From NCBI RefSeq assembly GCF_002443255.2, contig NW_019211455.1:51295471-51359470 (forward strand): a stretch of DNA of 64,000 nucleotides, written 5' to 3'. Position 1 is the first letter of the stretch. Each line of letters starts with the position of its first letter. Positions 22,979-36,524 of this stretch are shown piece by piece. The translations under genes and the position numbers were made by a program. Under the pieces are notes generated by a model. The model saw only the letters and a list, made by a program, of their open reading frames with translations. It did no database searches and was not told where the DNA came from. The stretch is from Varroa destructor. Taxonomy: Eukaryota; Arthropoda; Arachnida; Mesostigmata; Varroidae.

Positions 22979-25338
22979 ATGATGAGGTCGTTTATGATCG
23001 TTACATTGCCAATTTTGCTGGCTCTCGCGTTTAACGGTGCCTTTGGCCAGCTGGAGCCCGAGTGCGGTGTTTTAGGTCCTGCGACGAACACAATTATCGA
23101 CGGAGATGACGTCAACGCCTTACAGTTCCCGTGGCAGATATCATTGCAGTTATTTAATATAACTGCGAATCGTTGGGAGCACCTTTGCAGTGGATCAATC
23201 GTTGACAAGAACTGGATATTTACGACGGCTCACTGTCTTGATAAGAGGATCGTCAATGGAAATTTACGAGTCGTGGTCGGCGCCCACAATATGAGTAGCG
23301 AAAAGCATACGTTTGCTAAAACCTTATATAATCTTGGTCCTACTACCATTGGTAAACAAATTTGTCCTAATTAATACGTGTTAGGTATCCTGCCAAATTA
23401 TAAGTTGGGTCGAATAAATCGATTACTGGCCTTGTCTGTTCCTTGCCATTATGATCTCTTGGGTTTTAGCGGTCTCTACCTACGCATACGCAGGTTTAAA
23501 CCATTTTTTTTTTTAGCAACCTTATATTTCTTAAATTATTATTGTATATTTTAGAAGTACCTTTTTTCTTTGATTGCCCAGTTTAACATTCTATGCTATT
23601 TTATAGATCGGTTTGGAACATGACTTTTAGAAGCCCGACCTTGTTTAAGCTCAACAAAGTATTGCATCACTAAATAAGAGGACATCCGAAAGTCTTTACG
23701 CGCCAAGTTAGTTAGAAGGAATTGAAAAAGCATTTGCTTAATATTAAAAAAAAATGTTTTTGCAAAAAGGCCACCTAGGATTGTTATATTCTGTGTCCTT
23801 CTTCAGACTACTCGTCTTTAGCCAAATTAAGCTTACAAGTTTGAGATATCTTTGACTTTAATGTGTGTTAAGGCTATCGATAAAAATTTGCATTTTTGTG
23901 GCTCGAAGCAGCCGGTTGTGTCACAGGTACAAGAATCCATAGATTTAATACGGCTATTTATTAGGTAATATCCTCGGACGGATTCAAGGACCGTCTACTT
24001 AGAAGTTGATCTAAGTGGCCTCTTACAGCAATTTCGGTGACAGCCAAACGATTATTTTTCTGGCGACGTAGATAACACCGTATGAACATTATTTTCTCGC
24101 GTTCAAAGTCAAGACCTTGAACCCATTAGCTAAATGACGTAAATCTACATTGATATTTCTAGTGATAGAAACAATATCAATAACCATTGGACCTTATGAT
24201 CTGGATAGTATGATTAAAGAGTTTGACTATGTGTCGCAGCGCTAGCGTCTATTCAGGATCTTGTGCGCAGTCGCGACTTGGTCATTCATCCCCTCTGGAA
24301 TCTGCAGCTTTTCGATTACGACTATGCGCTGATCCAGTTTCCAAACCCGCTTAACTTCTCTGGCACCTACAGGCACCTTCGACCTATCTGCTTGCCCAAG
24401 GCTGGTCAAAGGTTCGAAGGCATGGATTGTCTAACCTCCGCATGGGATTTGATCAAGAACAGCTGTACGTATTCCAAAACAATTCTACAATGAAGCCATT
24501 AGACACACAAGAAATTAAATTTCTGTATGAAAAACGCAAGCGTTCATGATAAGTGTTAAATAGATAGGTTTCGTAACGAAAGAGACGACTCGCCTATTTA
24601 CGTCTAACAACGTCTTAGACTACAGAAAATAAGGCGTCCGCGAGATTGTTTCTTTCGCAGTGACATGCTTTAGAAATACTCCAACTGAATCGGCATAAGG
24701 CACGTATGTGGAGATTCTGATGATGCCATCTTAATTTTATAACATGCACACATGAGGCTTAAGGCGTTGCACGGTAATGTTCTACATGTTTTTCCCAAGC
24801 TTATGGGTTCACCATTAATATAATGCCAGTGTAGCACTCGATTCAGCTATAAGAGCGGAAATATTTGTGATCTGTAATGATAATAGGGTAAAATCAGTGC
24901 AAGCAAATGAAAGTTAAATAAATTGGTTCCGTTATGTTTCGCTGGTCGTTTTGATGACGAACCTTCTTAATACTTGCCGCCTTACATTTTTCAGCTAACA
25001 TTCAAGGCCAACGAAATGTTTCCCAGAAACTAGCAGTGCATGTTCCACAGATAGGAGAGTGCGTCCTTGCGAGGAAACACAATAGCTCTAACGACGGCGT
25101 CCAGAGTCTAACCCCGCGTCAAATTTGCACGCTATCCAAGGAAACTGAAAAATCCGGCCTCTGCGGTAGTGATTCCGGAAGCCCCCTTCAATGCAAGCTT
25201 TCAGATCGTTACGTTCTCGCCGGGGCGAAGAGCTTTGCACGCTATTATGGCACGGAGGGGTGTCTCACCATTTATGCGCGCATTACTGAAGTGCTTGATT
25301 GGATCGAGCGCGTGAAGGCCATTAGGACGCGAAACTAA
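22979..25338 (+). CDS. Chymotrypsin-fold serine protease A (diverged, possibly inactive)
   Basis: A secreted S1-family protease in three exons: 22979-23351, 24240-24464 and 24995-25338, both introns in phase 1, about 313 aa. A signal peptide covers residues 1-23 (MIVTLPILLALAFNGAFG region), followed by ECGV, the Cys that tethers the propeptide in chymotrypsinogens. The expected IVGG activation site is IIDG (residues 39-42) without a preceding basic residue. Triad residues are present: His85 (TTAHC), Asp152 (DYDYALI) and Ser260. All ten chymotrypsin-type cysteines are seen. However, GDSGGP is SDSGSP, so oxyanion-hole Gly193 is Ser and Gly197 is Ser. SGWG has become SAWD, and the residue-216 Gly after SF is Ala. 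Position 189 is Gly, so it is not trypsin-like. The exon 1 donor is uncertain: the site used by protease C reads AAGC|at here, so I used the in-phase ATTG|gtaaac at 23352. It may be a pseudoprotease. A polyadenylation signal follows at 25511. Confidence 0.85.
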
Positions 25339-25510
25339 GGATACAAACATGTGCTTGGCCAATTACGGACGAACTAGGCTAACCAATAGAGTCAGACCAC
25401 TTTTTTTTTGCAATGTCATCCATTTTGCCTTCTCTGGCTTGGCTATGTAGTGTACATGAGGCGAAAACTGAATTATAATAATTCTGATGGGAAAGCAACA
25501 GTATTAAGAT

Positions 25511-25516
25511 AATAAA
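25511..25516 (+). terminator. Polyadenylation signal for protease A
   Basis: AATAAA about 170 nt after the protease A stop codon. Confidence 0.5.
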
Positions 25517-28500
25517 AATAACATCTGTATATAAGCACTGATGTCGTGGAAGTTATCGAGATAGTTTCAAAAAAAATTATATAAGTGTCTGTTTGGCGCA
25601 GGTAAGATCACTTTTTCGTATTTAATGGGGGATTTTCCAGGGGATCCAGGAAACTTAAAACTGTAGTTATTACAATAAGCAAACTGGATATGCCACTGCC
25701 GGAACAAAAGCTCCCTGTGTTTTCGTTCGAGTCTCTCCTCGATCTCATTTCAAGGAAAGGGTTACAATTGGTTCTAATAACAGCTGCATACAAAAAAAAA
25801 AAAAAAAAAAAAACCACTAGTCAATTTAGATAATAAAGAACTTTTTAAACACAACTGTTAATGTTACAAGTAGAAGTTTATGCAGCAGCAGACGGGTAGG
25901 TGGGATGTCTACCGTGCAATCGTTAGGTTTCGAGTTTAATCTGCTGTTGCCGCTTCGTTATTTTAAACAAGCTAAGAAAATAGCCAAACTTTACAAGAAG
26001 TAGTTTTTGTAGAAAAACAAAAAACAAAAAAAAAAAAAAAAAAGAAGGACTGTTCAGAGACTAATTGAAGATATCCCAGCTTGTATTGAAAAATCATAGC
26101 TGAAGATTTTGGCAAACGATAAACAATCGTCTTGAGCATAGCAATACATGGGTACAGGTCGCGCTGTTTCAAGAAGTAATCGGCGAGCTAATGTCCAACG
26201 AGGCCGTAGTGAGCGCTTCATTACGTAAACTTGGCCGCATCTAATGCCGTCGCTGTTTCTTTGCCGTCAATTAGATGGTCACCGATTTCTTATCGGCACA
26301 ATAGCAACGGAAGAAAATACTATCTAAAGAGTCATTCAGCAGTACACGGTCGAGTTGAACGTTCCGATTTCGCCCGCTCAGAGGAGCGGTAGCTAGATGA
26401 AGCACTGCGAGTCGGCGTCATTACATCAGCACGTGGGCATCAGCATAGATACACCAACATAAAGGGCATAACCTGAGATTTTCTTTTAGTGTGAAGACCG
26501 ATGGGTCGTCCGTCGTTTATTACATTTATTAGAAACAATGTTCCTGAGAGGCAAATCTCTTCGTCGTTACTTGCCTAAGCTTAAGTACTACTACTACTAC
26601 TACTACCACTATGTATATATACTTGGAGGGTGCTAATTAACTGTCTACGCGTTAAGGAATGATCTTCTCGTTTTTGAAATATAGATGTATAATTAGGAGA
26701 ATATTCGTCGTTTCTGCAAACTTTGAGCTCGAAAGTTTCCTGGAAAGGTAGCTAGCAATAGTGAATGTTCTCCCATGCTCAAGAGTCGACATGTTTGACA
26801 GAGGAGTAATTCTTTGCAAGTATTATATTTAAACTACCATTTGCATTGAAAGCATCAATGTTAGCTTCATTTTTTCTGACGCCAGCTTCAGGAAGGACAG
26901 TCGCTTGGGGCTGCTTCCTCCCTTCTATCTTCACGCCTAGTTTTCCGAAAAGGTGTATGAATGTCCTTGTAGTTTTTCGCGCTTCCCAGTGCTTCTTTGT
27001 GAGACAGTGCCCAGGTATGCGGACGGTTGTTCATTGACACAATACGAAATCGACACCGGTATCCTCGGTAGATCCGTAGTTCTGAACCGGTCCTTTGCCG
27101 TATCGGTGGGCCTCCAAGGAAAGGATATTGGAAATCTCTTATCAGAAGTAGGAATAAAGGCTACTGGTTGAAGCAGCTTTGTATGGGTACGCGTACTACA
27201 TCGCGGCGGAGCTGAGATGTCCAATGATAGGGAAGATCCATTTTTAGTTATTTTAAGGAGTTTAAAAGCCCTTCGGTGACAGCTGCCCTTTGGTGAGCAG
27301 CTTTTCGCAAAGCCTCTTTATATACGTTTCAGTATTGTTTAGAGCATTCGAGTTCATCTATCTCCTCGAAGTAGAACATTGGGTCGTATTTGTTGGATCG
27401 TGATTCCATGCTGCTCCATGTATACCGAAAGCACAGTAGCAATGCTATTTCACGTTATAAAAATGGTCACGACTCAGAATCTTTTGTCCGAGGTTTAAAT
27501 TTTGACAAGCGCGCAAATACCTTTGGATAAGATCGGTTGATTTTCTTATAGCTCTTCTTTATCGTTTTCAATGAGCTCAATCGTAAACTCGTTCATTTGC
27601 GCGGCCTCCCGCGATTGACAAGACGTGGTGGTAATAATGCGTGTCCATGAACGCGAGATCTCGACAAGGGCCTAGCGTATCGCTCGAATCCTAGGTCAAT
27701 TCTTCACCTAGGAATCTCAATGACAGGGCCCCGTCCGAATTTAAAGTCAACGTGGAAGTACCGTAGCAAGCCACAGTGATCTCAATCACTTCTTCCTCTA
27801 GTATTTTTCTGAATCTATAATTAGTTTTTTTTCCAGTAAAGAGACTGTAATTTATAGCGCCAAGTATATTTTTGGAGTCCGCTCATCGGCGAGAAGACCG
27901 AAGAGCTTGCCGCGAAGAGTTGACGCTCAGATTCTGTGACAACTGCGAAACGCACGGTTGTAAAATGCCTTGAAATATTCAACAGCAGTACTGGAAACAG
28001 CAATCAGATGACGTTTTTCATAGTTTCACTGCGTCAGTATCAACTCTATACCTTATCGGATGAACGCCGACTAAATCCGACTAGATAACTACTAGATAAC
28101 TTGAATTTTAAGGACACCGATTTTTTCGGGTAACGTGAACAGCTTTCAAGAGAACTATCGGCATTATCTCAGACAGAACAGAGCTAAGTAGAGGAAGTTC
28201 TTGTTAAAATTTGTATCGGCAACTTGTAAGCCGTCGAAATCTCTAGTAATAGCAAAAACTTACCATGGAAGTTTCATGATGGCTGAGAAAATATATTTCA
28301 GCTGATTCTATGAAATTACCGTTGTCCATGTGAGACATGCAACAAAATAAATACACGATGCCCTAATATAGCTAATTTTTTTTCAACAAAAGTCCATCAC
28401 GCTTCTAATAAGTAATTGAAATATTATAAATTATTTATAATATATATAATTATTATAATTGACGTTACGAGCAACGTCGTACTATTAACAAAGCAAGTAG

Positions 28501-30861
28501 TTAATTAGCTAAATTAATCAAATTAGCGAATTGATTAATTATAACGGATTAACAATATAAGACCTTATGATGGTTATGGTAACTGTAAACATATTTAATC
28601 TGGATTCATTTTTATGAAAACAAAAAACTCGAGATTTTCGAGATTGCTCCCGCCCTTACCGCGGGCATCCGATAGACACCTTTGTCTAGCATGAACTAAA
28701 GTTTCCAATCAGCGCCTAAAAGGGATTTGAATAGTACTTGCATCATAAGACTTAGGCATTAAACGAGATCGTCAAGCATTTTTAAAGCCAACTCGTATTT
28801 GCGTCAGTGGGTTGCTGTACGTCACATCGTGCCCGTCATTCCCGTTAGACCACTGTCGAGATCTACAATAAAACATAAACACCTTTTTAAATCTATCCTG
28901 TTAACGTGGAAAGGCAAAATCGGTCATGCATACGACAAGCATCTATTGGCTTTTGTAAAATTTCCTAGATCGACGTATGATTCAACGGGCCGAAACAATG
29001 CTATGACAGTTTGGCGTTACTGATGTCACGCAGGAAAGCCTGAATCAACTGAAGCTAGAGTTGAAAGTACCGATTCAATAACCTAGGATAGAATAGAAAG
29101 ATATAATTCTTTTCAGCAAGTATTAGAACATGACGAGATACGCTACTTTGATTTAAGTCATCTATGTTGCTGCGTTGCTATCGCCTAATTACTGCTGGCA
29201 GCTAGCAAGAAACTATTAAGCATCTGTAATCCTACCGTGTCCTCTGAAGGTTTCCTACTTGAGTGTAACGTCTGAAAAAGCACACATTGCAAAAAGCTTC
29301 ACAGCACCCCTTGTTGCGATGCAGGGGAACTCTTTATTTGAGGTGAGTTACTACTATAGTTCAGATAAACACGAGCATAACCGTTGCACTAGCACTAGTA
29401 ACTTTTGAAGACCTAATAGATCCCATAGAGTTCCTAATAACTTGAACAGTCAAATATACTTATAAAGAAATTGAAATTAACGATATATTCGTTATTGCAC
29501 AAATGTATTAGATTGTCAATGGACACAAACAAATAAAATAAATATAGATAACAAATAGATGAAATATAATAGCTTTTTTTTTTTTTTTTTTTTTTTTACT
29601 AAACAAGTTTCTTTTATGATTCAGGAACAACTCCATTTACGTCCAGCATCTTATAGTTGCACCCCCATGGGCATTGAGTTCACTCTAAAGCTCTTTTCAA
29701 GTTGAACTATTGCTCTCAGTACGTAGTCTATGCCAACGTTCGATTCGAAACGTGGATACATTTCGTTTCATGCTGGAAAGATCCAGTCGTCTGCTAGAAT
29801 GTCTAACAGCGGTGCCGGACATAATGGTCGAAAGTTTTCGAGAGAAGTAGTTGGTAGCGGAGTTTATCCAGGTAGATGACGCGTGTTCGTATGCAGAAAG
29901 GGTTGCGATTCCCCATCGGACGAACGCAGATGTCACTTACTAAATCAATGAGATGAGTCGAGGCCAATTCGGTCAGCCACACAAAGGGTGTACACACATA
30001 TCGGACAGATCATTGACGTGTCTCCAGTGATCTGCTTAAAGTAGATTACTTTTTACGGACGGATTAAGTAAAATATCTCTATTTGTCATTTGCCATGAGC
30101 GCGAGCATGTTTCGGACGCTGAATGCAAAGCTCGCATTTGCATTCTGCCTTATTTCCAAATGTCGACACGATTCACTCGCAATCCTGGGGGGTAAAATCA
30201 TCATCCGGCAATCACCCTTGCCTTGTATCAGTATCCCTAAACGCAGTACTAGCTAGTACTGGCTAGAATACGGATGACTGGTGTTGCCACCAGCGGCAAG
30301 CAAGTTCCAACACGATGATTAAACGCATTTGTAGCTGGAACAATTCTTCCTCTTCGTTTTTTGTTTGTAAATATATATATATATATATATATATACATAA
30401 TAATGGCTTAGGCCGCGTGTGTGGCGGCAGTCACAGAGAGAGTGCTAATGGGTGGATAAATGCAGAGGTGAAAGCTAGCTTTGACGCGCATTCAAGCAGA
30501 CAACAAACGTACCTTAGGATACCTCAACGAGGTTTAATTCAAGAAGTTAAAGAGAATATTATCGGAACGTCATATACGTTACATAAACTATGAGCGATGA
30601 CGAAAATACTAAGATGTTAGTTTAAATGATCTGAGTCCATACTCAAACAGCTAATGAATCAGGAAAAGATGAATGGACTTCAAACCGTACTATTATTATA
30701 ACGAGAGCATTCTACTCAAGAACCGTAAAGTCGATTAGCGTGAGGCACCTGTTCGCGCTCTGCTTCGTGGGTCTAATATTTACGCTGCCTTCCATAAGTT
30801 ATTATGCAGGCAAATTCTACGAATTCAAATTTCCGCTCGGCCCTGGCAACTTGCCGAAAGC

Positions 30862-30901
<40 letters not shown>

Positions 30902-33060
30902 ACATTTGCAGATAATTCGAGTAATTTATGATTAAGTAGCCATTAGCTATGATATATAAGTAGCGACGGTGTATCTGCCAGCTTATCAAGTCTGAGCATG
31001 GTCATGACGAGCAGGCAATAGTCCCTCTCGCTACAGTGCACCAAAGGAACCGAAAAAACTATAGGACATTTAAGCTTTACATACGCGCCTTACATAGGAC
31101 ATACGCGCCAAACAAACAGTATCAAATAGAAAACATATTACGAGCTAACGGCTCGGATGGAGCGATGATTTGTATCTAACGAGAATATATTAGCCCAATA
31201 GAGAGATTCAGAATCATGGCCACATTGTAATGTCTATGTACAATAGTTGTTGCCACATTCTCCCTACTCTGCTGGAAAGACGTGACAATCTATTGAGTAT
31301 CGTAATGGCAATGCCAATAGTGATCCCTGCTCATCGGCTCGTACTAGTACAACGTATGTGCCTTTTGTTATCATAGCTCACCCTTCATCAGGAACCTGTT
31401 TCCACTGAAACATTACTAGTTGCTAGGATAACAATAACAGTTATAACGACTTCGTCATTGAGACGGTTCCAGAAATGGCCAGCTACTCATTTCTAAAGTG
31501 TTAGCAGCTGGACGGAGAGAGTGACGAAATAGATGTTGTTGTTTTCCTGTTGTTGTCGTCGTCGTCGTTAATGACACTCGAAACATTGTGTTAGAGCTCG
31601 TAATTCTAGAAACTGGAAAAGTTCTCGGAAACAAAGAAAAAAAAACCAGCAATCTGGATCAAGGATGACTTCGTACGAGATCATTTGTAACCTTATAAAT
31701 ATAATATTATAAATTGTATTCTGTAATGTAACGGTGGCCACATCCTGACGTGCCTGATAAACCTGTTTCACTCTGGAATAGAGCAATTTTGAAAGTATCT
31801 TTTTTTTTTTTACAGGCATTGTAATCAGCTCAATAGCTTGCACGGAGTCGTGGCACCTTCGCCCATTCGAGACGGAGTACGGGCCGATCTGCCCATTGCC
31901 ACTGCGTCCGCTTACGACGCTGCCAGTTACTGAATAATTAGCTACGTATTGCTAATTGCCCCCTCGTTCGTTTGCTCAGCATCTATTTATTGACAACGCT
32001 CGACAGCTTAACATTTATGACTGCTAGGTGATGAACGCATGACCGAAAATAGCTTTGTATACCTGTGGCTATTTCTATTAAATGAAATCTACTAGTTCAA
32101 ATCAACACTGTTTTCGTTTAACACTACACCGGTCCAGATTGATCGTTAGCATAACTTCTATTTGAAGTTCACGTATTCAAATGCTGTCACATCGACACCA
32201 ACATTCATCCCGATGGAACTACGTCCCAAACAACGTGATAAGAGCCGTAACCACATGCTCACACGCTTTTATTTCTGCTATTTCAATACGTCCGATTCGT
32301 GGAATTAGGAAATCCCGACAATGGAACGGATGACGTCTTTCGAAAGTTACTCATTTACACAGCACCTTACGCCACTGCTGGACGAACATACCTGCACGAT
32401 AGCGGAAATGGTCATCCCTGGACACACAGCGCACAGCATATATCGTGTAGCCTCCTTGAATAAAAAGAGTGCCTCGCACAGGGTCGTGTGACGGCAGATG
32501 ACGTTAGATTCACCAAGAATGATTCTGTCCGACGGCGGAGCGTATAGCAAGCTTTTCCACTCAAACTGATGTTGCAACGATCCACTTCTAGTTTATGGCT
32601 TATGTGAAACAACCGGCAGGCACAATTGCTAGCCTTATGCAACGACGCCTGGCAAGGGAACTAGATAATTGGTTCCGACAGCGCCAAAAATCTGCCCATA
32701 CGCTTTCGTATTTACTGAAAGCCCCGTTACACTGCTGTAGTTCACTTCCGGCAGCGCCTAGTAAACAGCAACGAAATCAATCGCGAACTCCACCGTCCAT
32801 GTAACTTGTTCATTTAGAAGTATTGAAGTTATTAACAACATATCGTCTCTAACTGACGATAGCTGTAATGCGAACTTTGCCTTAAACCTGGGACTTAAGC
32901 TAAGACAAATGAGTACGACGAGCTCCTAGAAAAGATACAATTATTAATATTTAAAATATTATTTATTTTATTATTTATTCATTTACGATGGTTTGTTGCA
33001 AAAAATGACTTTCTAATCATGCACTTGGTCCGAAAGCGTTTTCGGAAGCTCGGCCTTGTT
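25517..33060. other. Intergenic DNA, no supported gene
   Basis: Holds A/T tracts (A22 at about 25792-25813, T24 at about 29574-29597), a (CTA)n run near 26586-26605, a (TA)n at about 30370-30395 and a (CT)n at about 30864-30900. A strongly AT-rich self-complementary patch lies at about 28420-28560. A short open frame at 30740-30863 looks hydrophobic but ends in the (CT)n repeat and could not be identified. Confidence 0.55.
30864..30900. repeat. (CT)n microsatellite
   Basis: About 18 CT units directly after an open frame of roughly 40 codons that starts near 30740. Confidence 0.9.
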
Positions 33061-33065
33061 CAGTT

Positions 33066-33347
33066 TTGTTCATTGGTTTCAAGGCAGAGTGCTCTAAGAG
33101 CCTACATTGGATAGGACATCCAGGATCCAGGATTGTCTTTATTCGGACTCCATCTTGTGCAATACGTTGCAGGGTCTCCGACCATTGGAGTCCGCCCTCA
33201 ACTGCCGATCATTGGACAAGCGCGCAAGTAACCCGGTGCATAGGCACGCAGACTTCTAGGAAATCAATAGATTTTTTTATAATACGAATCACCTACGTTC
33301 AGGTTGCTAGGCAAGTCGTAGGACCAACGTTGTCTCCTTTATATTAG
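33066..33347 (+). mobile_element. Tc1-like transposase C-terminal relic
   Basis: An open frame aligns with the last third of Tc1-type transposases. HPGSRIV near 33117-33137 matches HTARIV after the catalytic HD-NA block. SDHWSPPSTADHW near 33177-33215 matches the block LDWPPRSPDLNPIENLW, keeping the D and W positions but with the central SPDLNP degraded. SIDFFIIRITYVQ and GPTLSPLY before the stop correspond to YIxxLIxSMPRRCQ and RGGHTRY at the C-terminal end. The catalytic residues are not intact and the N-terminus is missing, so it is a dead fragment. It sits between two copies of the protease array. Confidence 0.5.
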
Positions 33348-33350
33348 TAG

Positions 33351-36000
33351 GTATACATATATAACCTTTCTCTGATTTCAGTTTTCTCGTGCACTTTATG
33401 CGCTAGTGTTTAGAAGTATAATCTAAAAATTAATCAGCTTCTAAGTAAACATAATCATATTCTCCTTCTCCCACACCCCCCAGCGTCAACCTGCTTCGAC
33501 CGGTTGGCAGTGGTTGTATAGAATTATTGGCAAACATTTTTTGACCTATGGAAAATTGTCGTAAAAAGAATGCGTATTATTGGAAGCAGCTACATGCATA
33601 TATTCAGTAGGCTGCCGTCACCTAATCGGCGCTGAAGATGAAGGGCATTTCGGCGTTAACTAAAGGATTATGATCGTTGTCGAATGCCCTTTGGTAATAA
33701 AATAACACTAAAGTAATCTTACAGTGATACGAAAAAGTAATGCTTAATAACTACGGTCGTATTGTAACGCTACTCAGTGGAATCTAATTAGGGTTTGATC
33801 CTTACTTTACTATATGATGTAAATAAACGATACTTCATTTCTTCGATAAAAAGAGCTGAATTCGTCTTAACCTATTTCTTAATGAAGATTTACTGTCCGA
33901 GATGGCTCAGTTGTTTAATTACAGCCGGGGGGTAACTCCCTCATCTAATGGCTGATTCCAGTAAGAACACAGCGTTCTAAACGCTCGCTCTGCAGAGGGC
34001 TTCCAGAATCGATCTTGCAAAGATCGGCGTCTTCAATGGGTTTTGACAAAATGCAACGGCATGTCAACTGATACGTCCTTGCGTACTTTACGTCCGGTTA
34101 TGCTTGAGGCGCTAAGCGTTACTTGAAAGAAAAGGGGGTTGAGGGGCATTATTCCGAATGTCAGCTTAGACAATTACGTACCGCTAAGTTGAGCGATGTG
34201 CGATATGGTAAGTAATTAGGTAACTTCATTCAATATAGATATGCACGTAGGGCCATGAGTCTCATGGGTCCCAGCGTGAGCTGGAAATTTTTAAGGAATG
34301 TCCAATTGATTGACCAAGCTCGTATGAGATCACATAAATTATCATGATTAATAACAATAATAACATTTTATAATATCATCAATAAATTAGCATAGCAATA
34401 ACAATAGGTTGCTTTTCGAAAATTCTAGATTGCTTACGATTGATCAGCTTGGATTTACGATTAGTAAGCAGTATATGTTGCAATATAATATTTACCATAT
34501 GTCTCCACACGTCTTCTTGGAATTCCCTGACTACTGACAAAGAGCGTCTCGCCCCCCTAGCTGCGTCTTATATATTATCGCTGATTCGCTATTAAATTTT
34601 GTTCTTGGAAAAGTTCACATTATAATAGGGTCAATCTCAAACTATTTTACTATTCTATTAAAGCGTTGTCACAGTTGGGACGACTTGCAACATGAATCGT
34701 TGCTTTGTTGCCTTCAGTTGAGGCTTCTGCGTGTTGCTAAAGTCATCCTGTGTGGCATGTACCTTTGTCCTAAAGGCTTGCTTTATTTTCCGCCTAAATT
34801 TTAACGCGTTTTTCTGGCGTCTTTCCGCTATAATCCTACGGTGTTCCTGAACTTTACCATCTGTATATATTTTTTAGATATTAATCATTATTCACTGCTA
34901 TCTTGGCGCCAGATGAGTAGCGAGCTGGCAACCTGGCGCAGGTTATTCAGCTTTATCTCTATTGACAGCCTGCCGCTCTACCCCGATGTACATCCCCACA
35001 TATTGTATGTTAATTATGCGTATAGGAACACACACGCATTCAGATTGAATCAGAACTATGGGTTCTCGGAGACTTTACATTTTTAGAGAAGCGAGGCATC
35101 ATTTGTCAAAGGTTCCCCGTATGTCTATAATGACCATTCGAATTGGATGCATCGCTGATGGAAATTTTTACGCGAGATTTTGCATTAGATCGAAACAAGC
35201 GTGACCTTAAACGCAGTGTTGCTATTGTCGTATCTTGGCCTGGGAGGTGTCGTTGATTGAAGAATACTATGTTTTATTAGTCTACGGTGTATAGTAGGAG
35301 ATCAGCATATTGCTTCTTCCACAGGCACTCTCATAACTCGACACAAGAGTTAGCCGTTTATACTTTCTAAGAGGACGCTATTTCCTATTATCATAAATGT
35401 GAGCTGACTGATTATATATCTAGGGAATCTTCGTTACAACATCAAACATTCGTATTTTTTTTTTTTAGTAGTATAGCAATCTCAATCGAAGTTTATGTAT
35501 GTAGGTGTTTTTTCCTTTTTTTACACTATTGTGTCGACAAGGATCCTTTATAGACTTTGCTTATCTGACTCTACTTTGCTGAGTGGATGCTTAGTTATAA
35601 CTGCCCACCTTACTTACTAATTATTCGATGCTGTGGGCAAAAAACACTTACTTGAGACAGACGTTTGGATCGAGCCTTCAATTGGCGCTTCCTTCCAACG
35701 GGAGACGACAAAATGTCCAATAATAACCGCCACCATAAGCCCTATGTGCAATTGATAGTACTGTTGACGATCGATGCTCTGTCCCCCTAAAGTACAAATA
35801 CGCCATAGACACCTCACGGTTTTAATCATTATTTCATCATAGATAGTATTAGCGGAAAATAAAGTATCATACTTAAGAAGCAAGATTCGATCAAAATAGT
35901 AGCATATCTTTACTGTTTAATCTAGAACAAGGACTTTAGCAAAAAGTCTAACATATCATTTGTATTTGTAGTGACAGAGAGCGTTTCGTCACAGATAATT
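33351..36000. other. Intergenic DNA, no supported gene
   Basis: Contains an imperfect hairpin at 33641-33691 and a second tRNA-like A-box sequence (tggctcagttg, 33903-33913) with only a poor B box. A weak exon-1-like patch at about 34890-34925 is discussed among rejected items. Confidence 0.5.
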
Positions 36001-36524
36001 GCATTTGGTAACATGTCCATGCGGCTAAAGTTTCACAATTCATTTGAATTACGATTTTGTTCTAATCTGGCTTTGGCTGCTACTTTGCGTTGCTGGAACC
36101 CAATCGCACCTTATGCCCATCTGCATGCCAAAGATAGGTCGGTCAACATACTTCGGGCAACATGGAGCACACGACAACTAGATGGGGGGTTACGACAGAC
36201 AGTCATAAATACCTCGGGATCTGGGGGGAATCTATACATGTTGAAAATGTAGTACACAGTGTTGAACATGAAGAAGCCTACGTCAAATGTGACCATTTAG
36301 CTGAAAAAAAACATCTGAACAACATGGTATATATAGTACGAGTTATGCTTTGAGGAAGCTCTAGCTAGTTGAGGCTAGGTATTGCACAACCGTAGTTTTC
36401 TTAGGTGCAACCTAGGTAGCATTTACCGCTGTGTATTACCATTGGCATTATGCTATGGTTATGCAAAATTGAACTAGACTTAAGAAAGCGACAGCTTAGT
36501 GCTCAACGTATGTGCGTGCTAATC

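Noticed and set aside
28420..28560. AT-only self-complementary stretch
   Set aside because: Low complexity makes palindromes expected; no specific structure stands out.
33897..33970. Second tRNA-like sequence (tggctcagttg)
   Set aside because: The A box is good but the B box is poor (gctgattccag) and no stems pair.
34890..34925. Patch with ggcgcc and atgagtagcga, resembling the end of protease A exon 1, near a CACTGC
   Set aside because: Only about 17 matching bases and no supporting protein alignment around it. It could be the ψB exon 1, but chance cannot be excluded.
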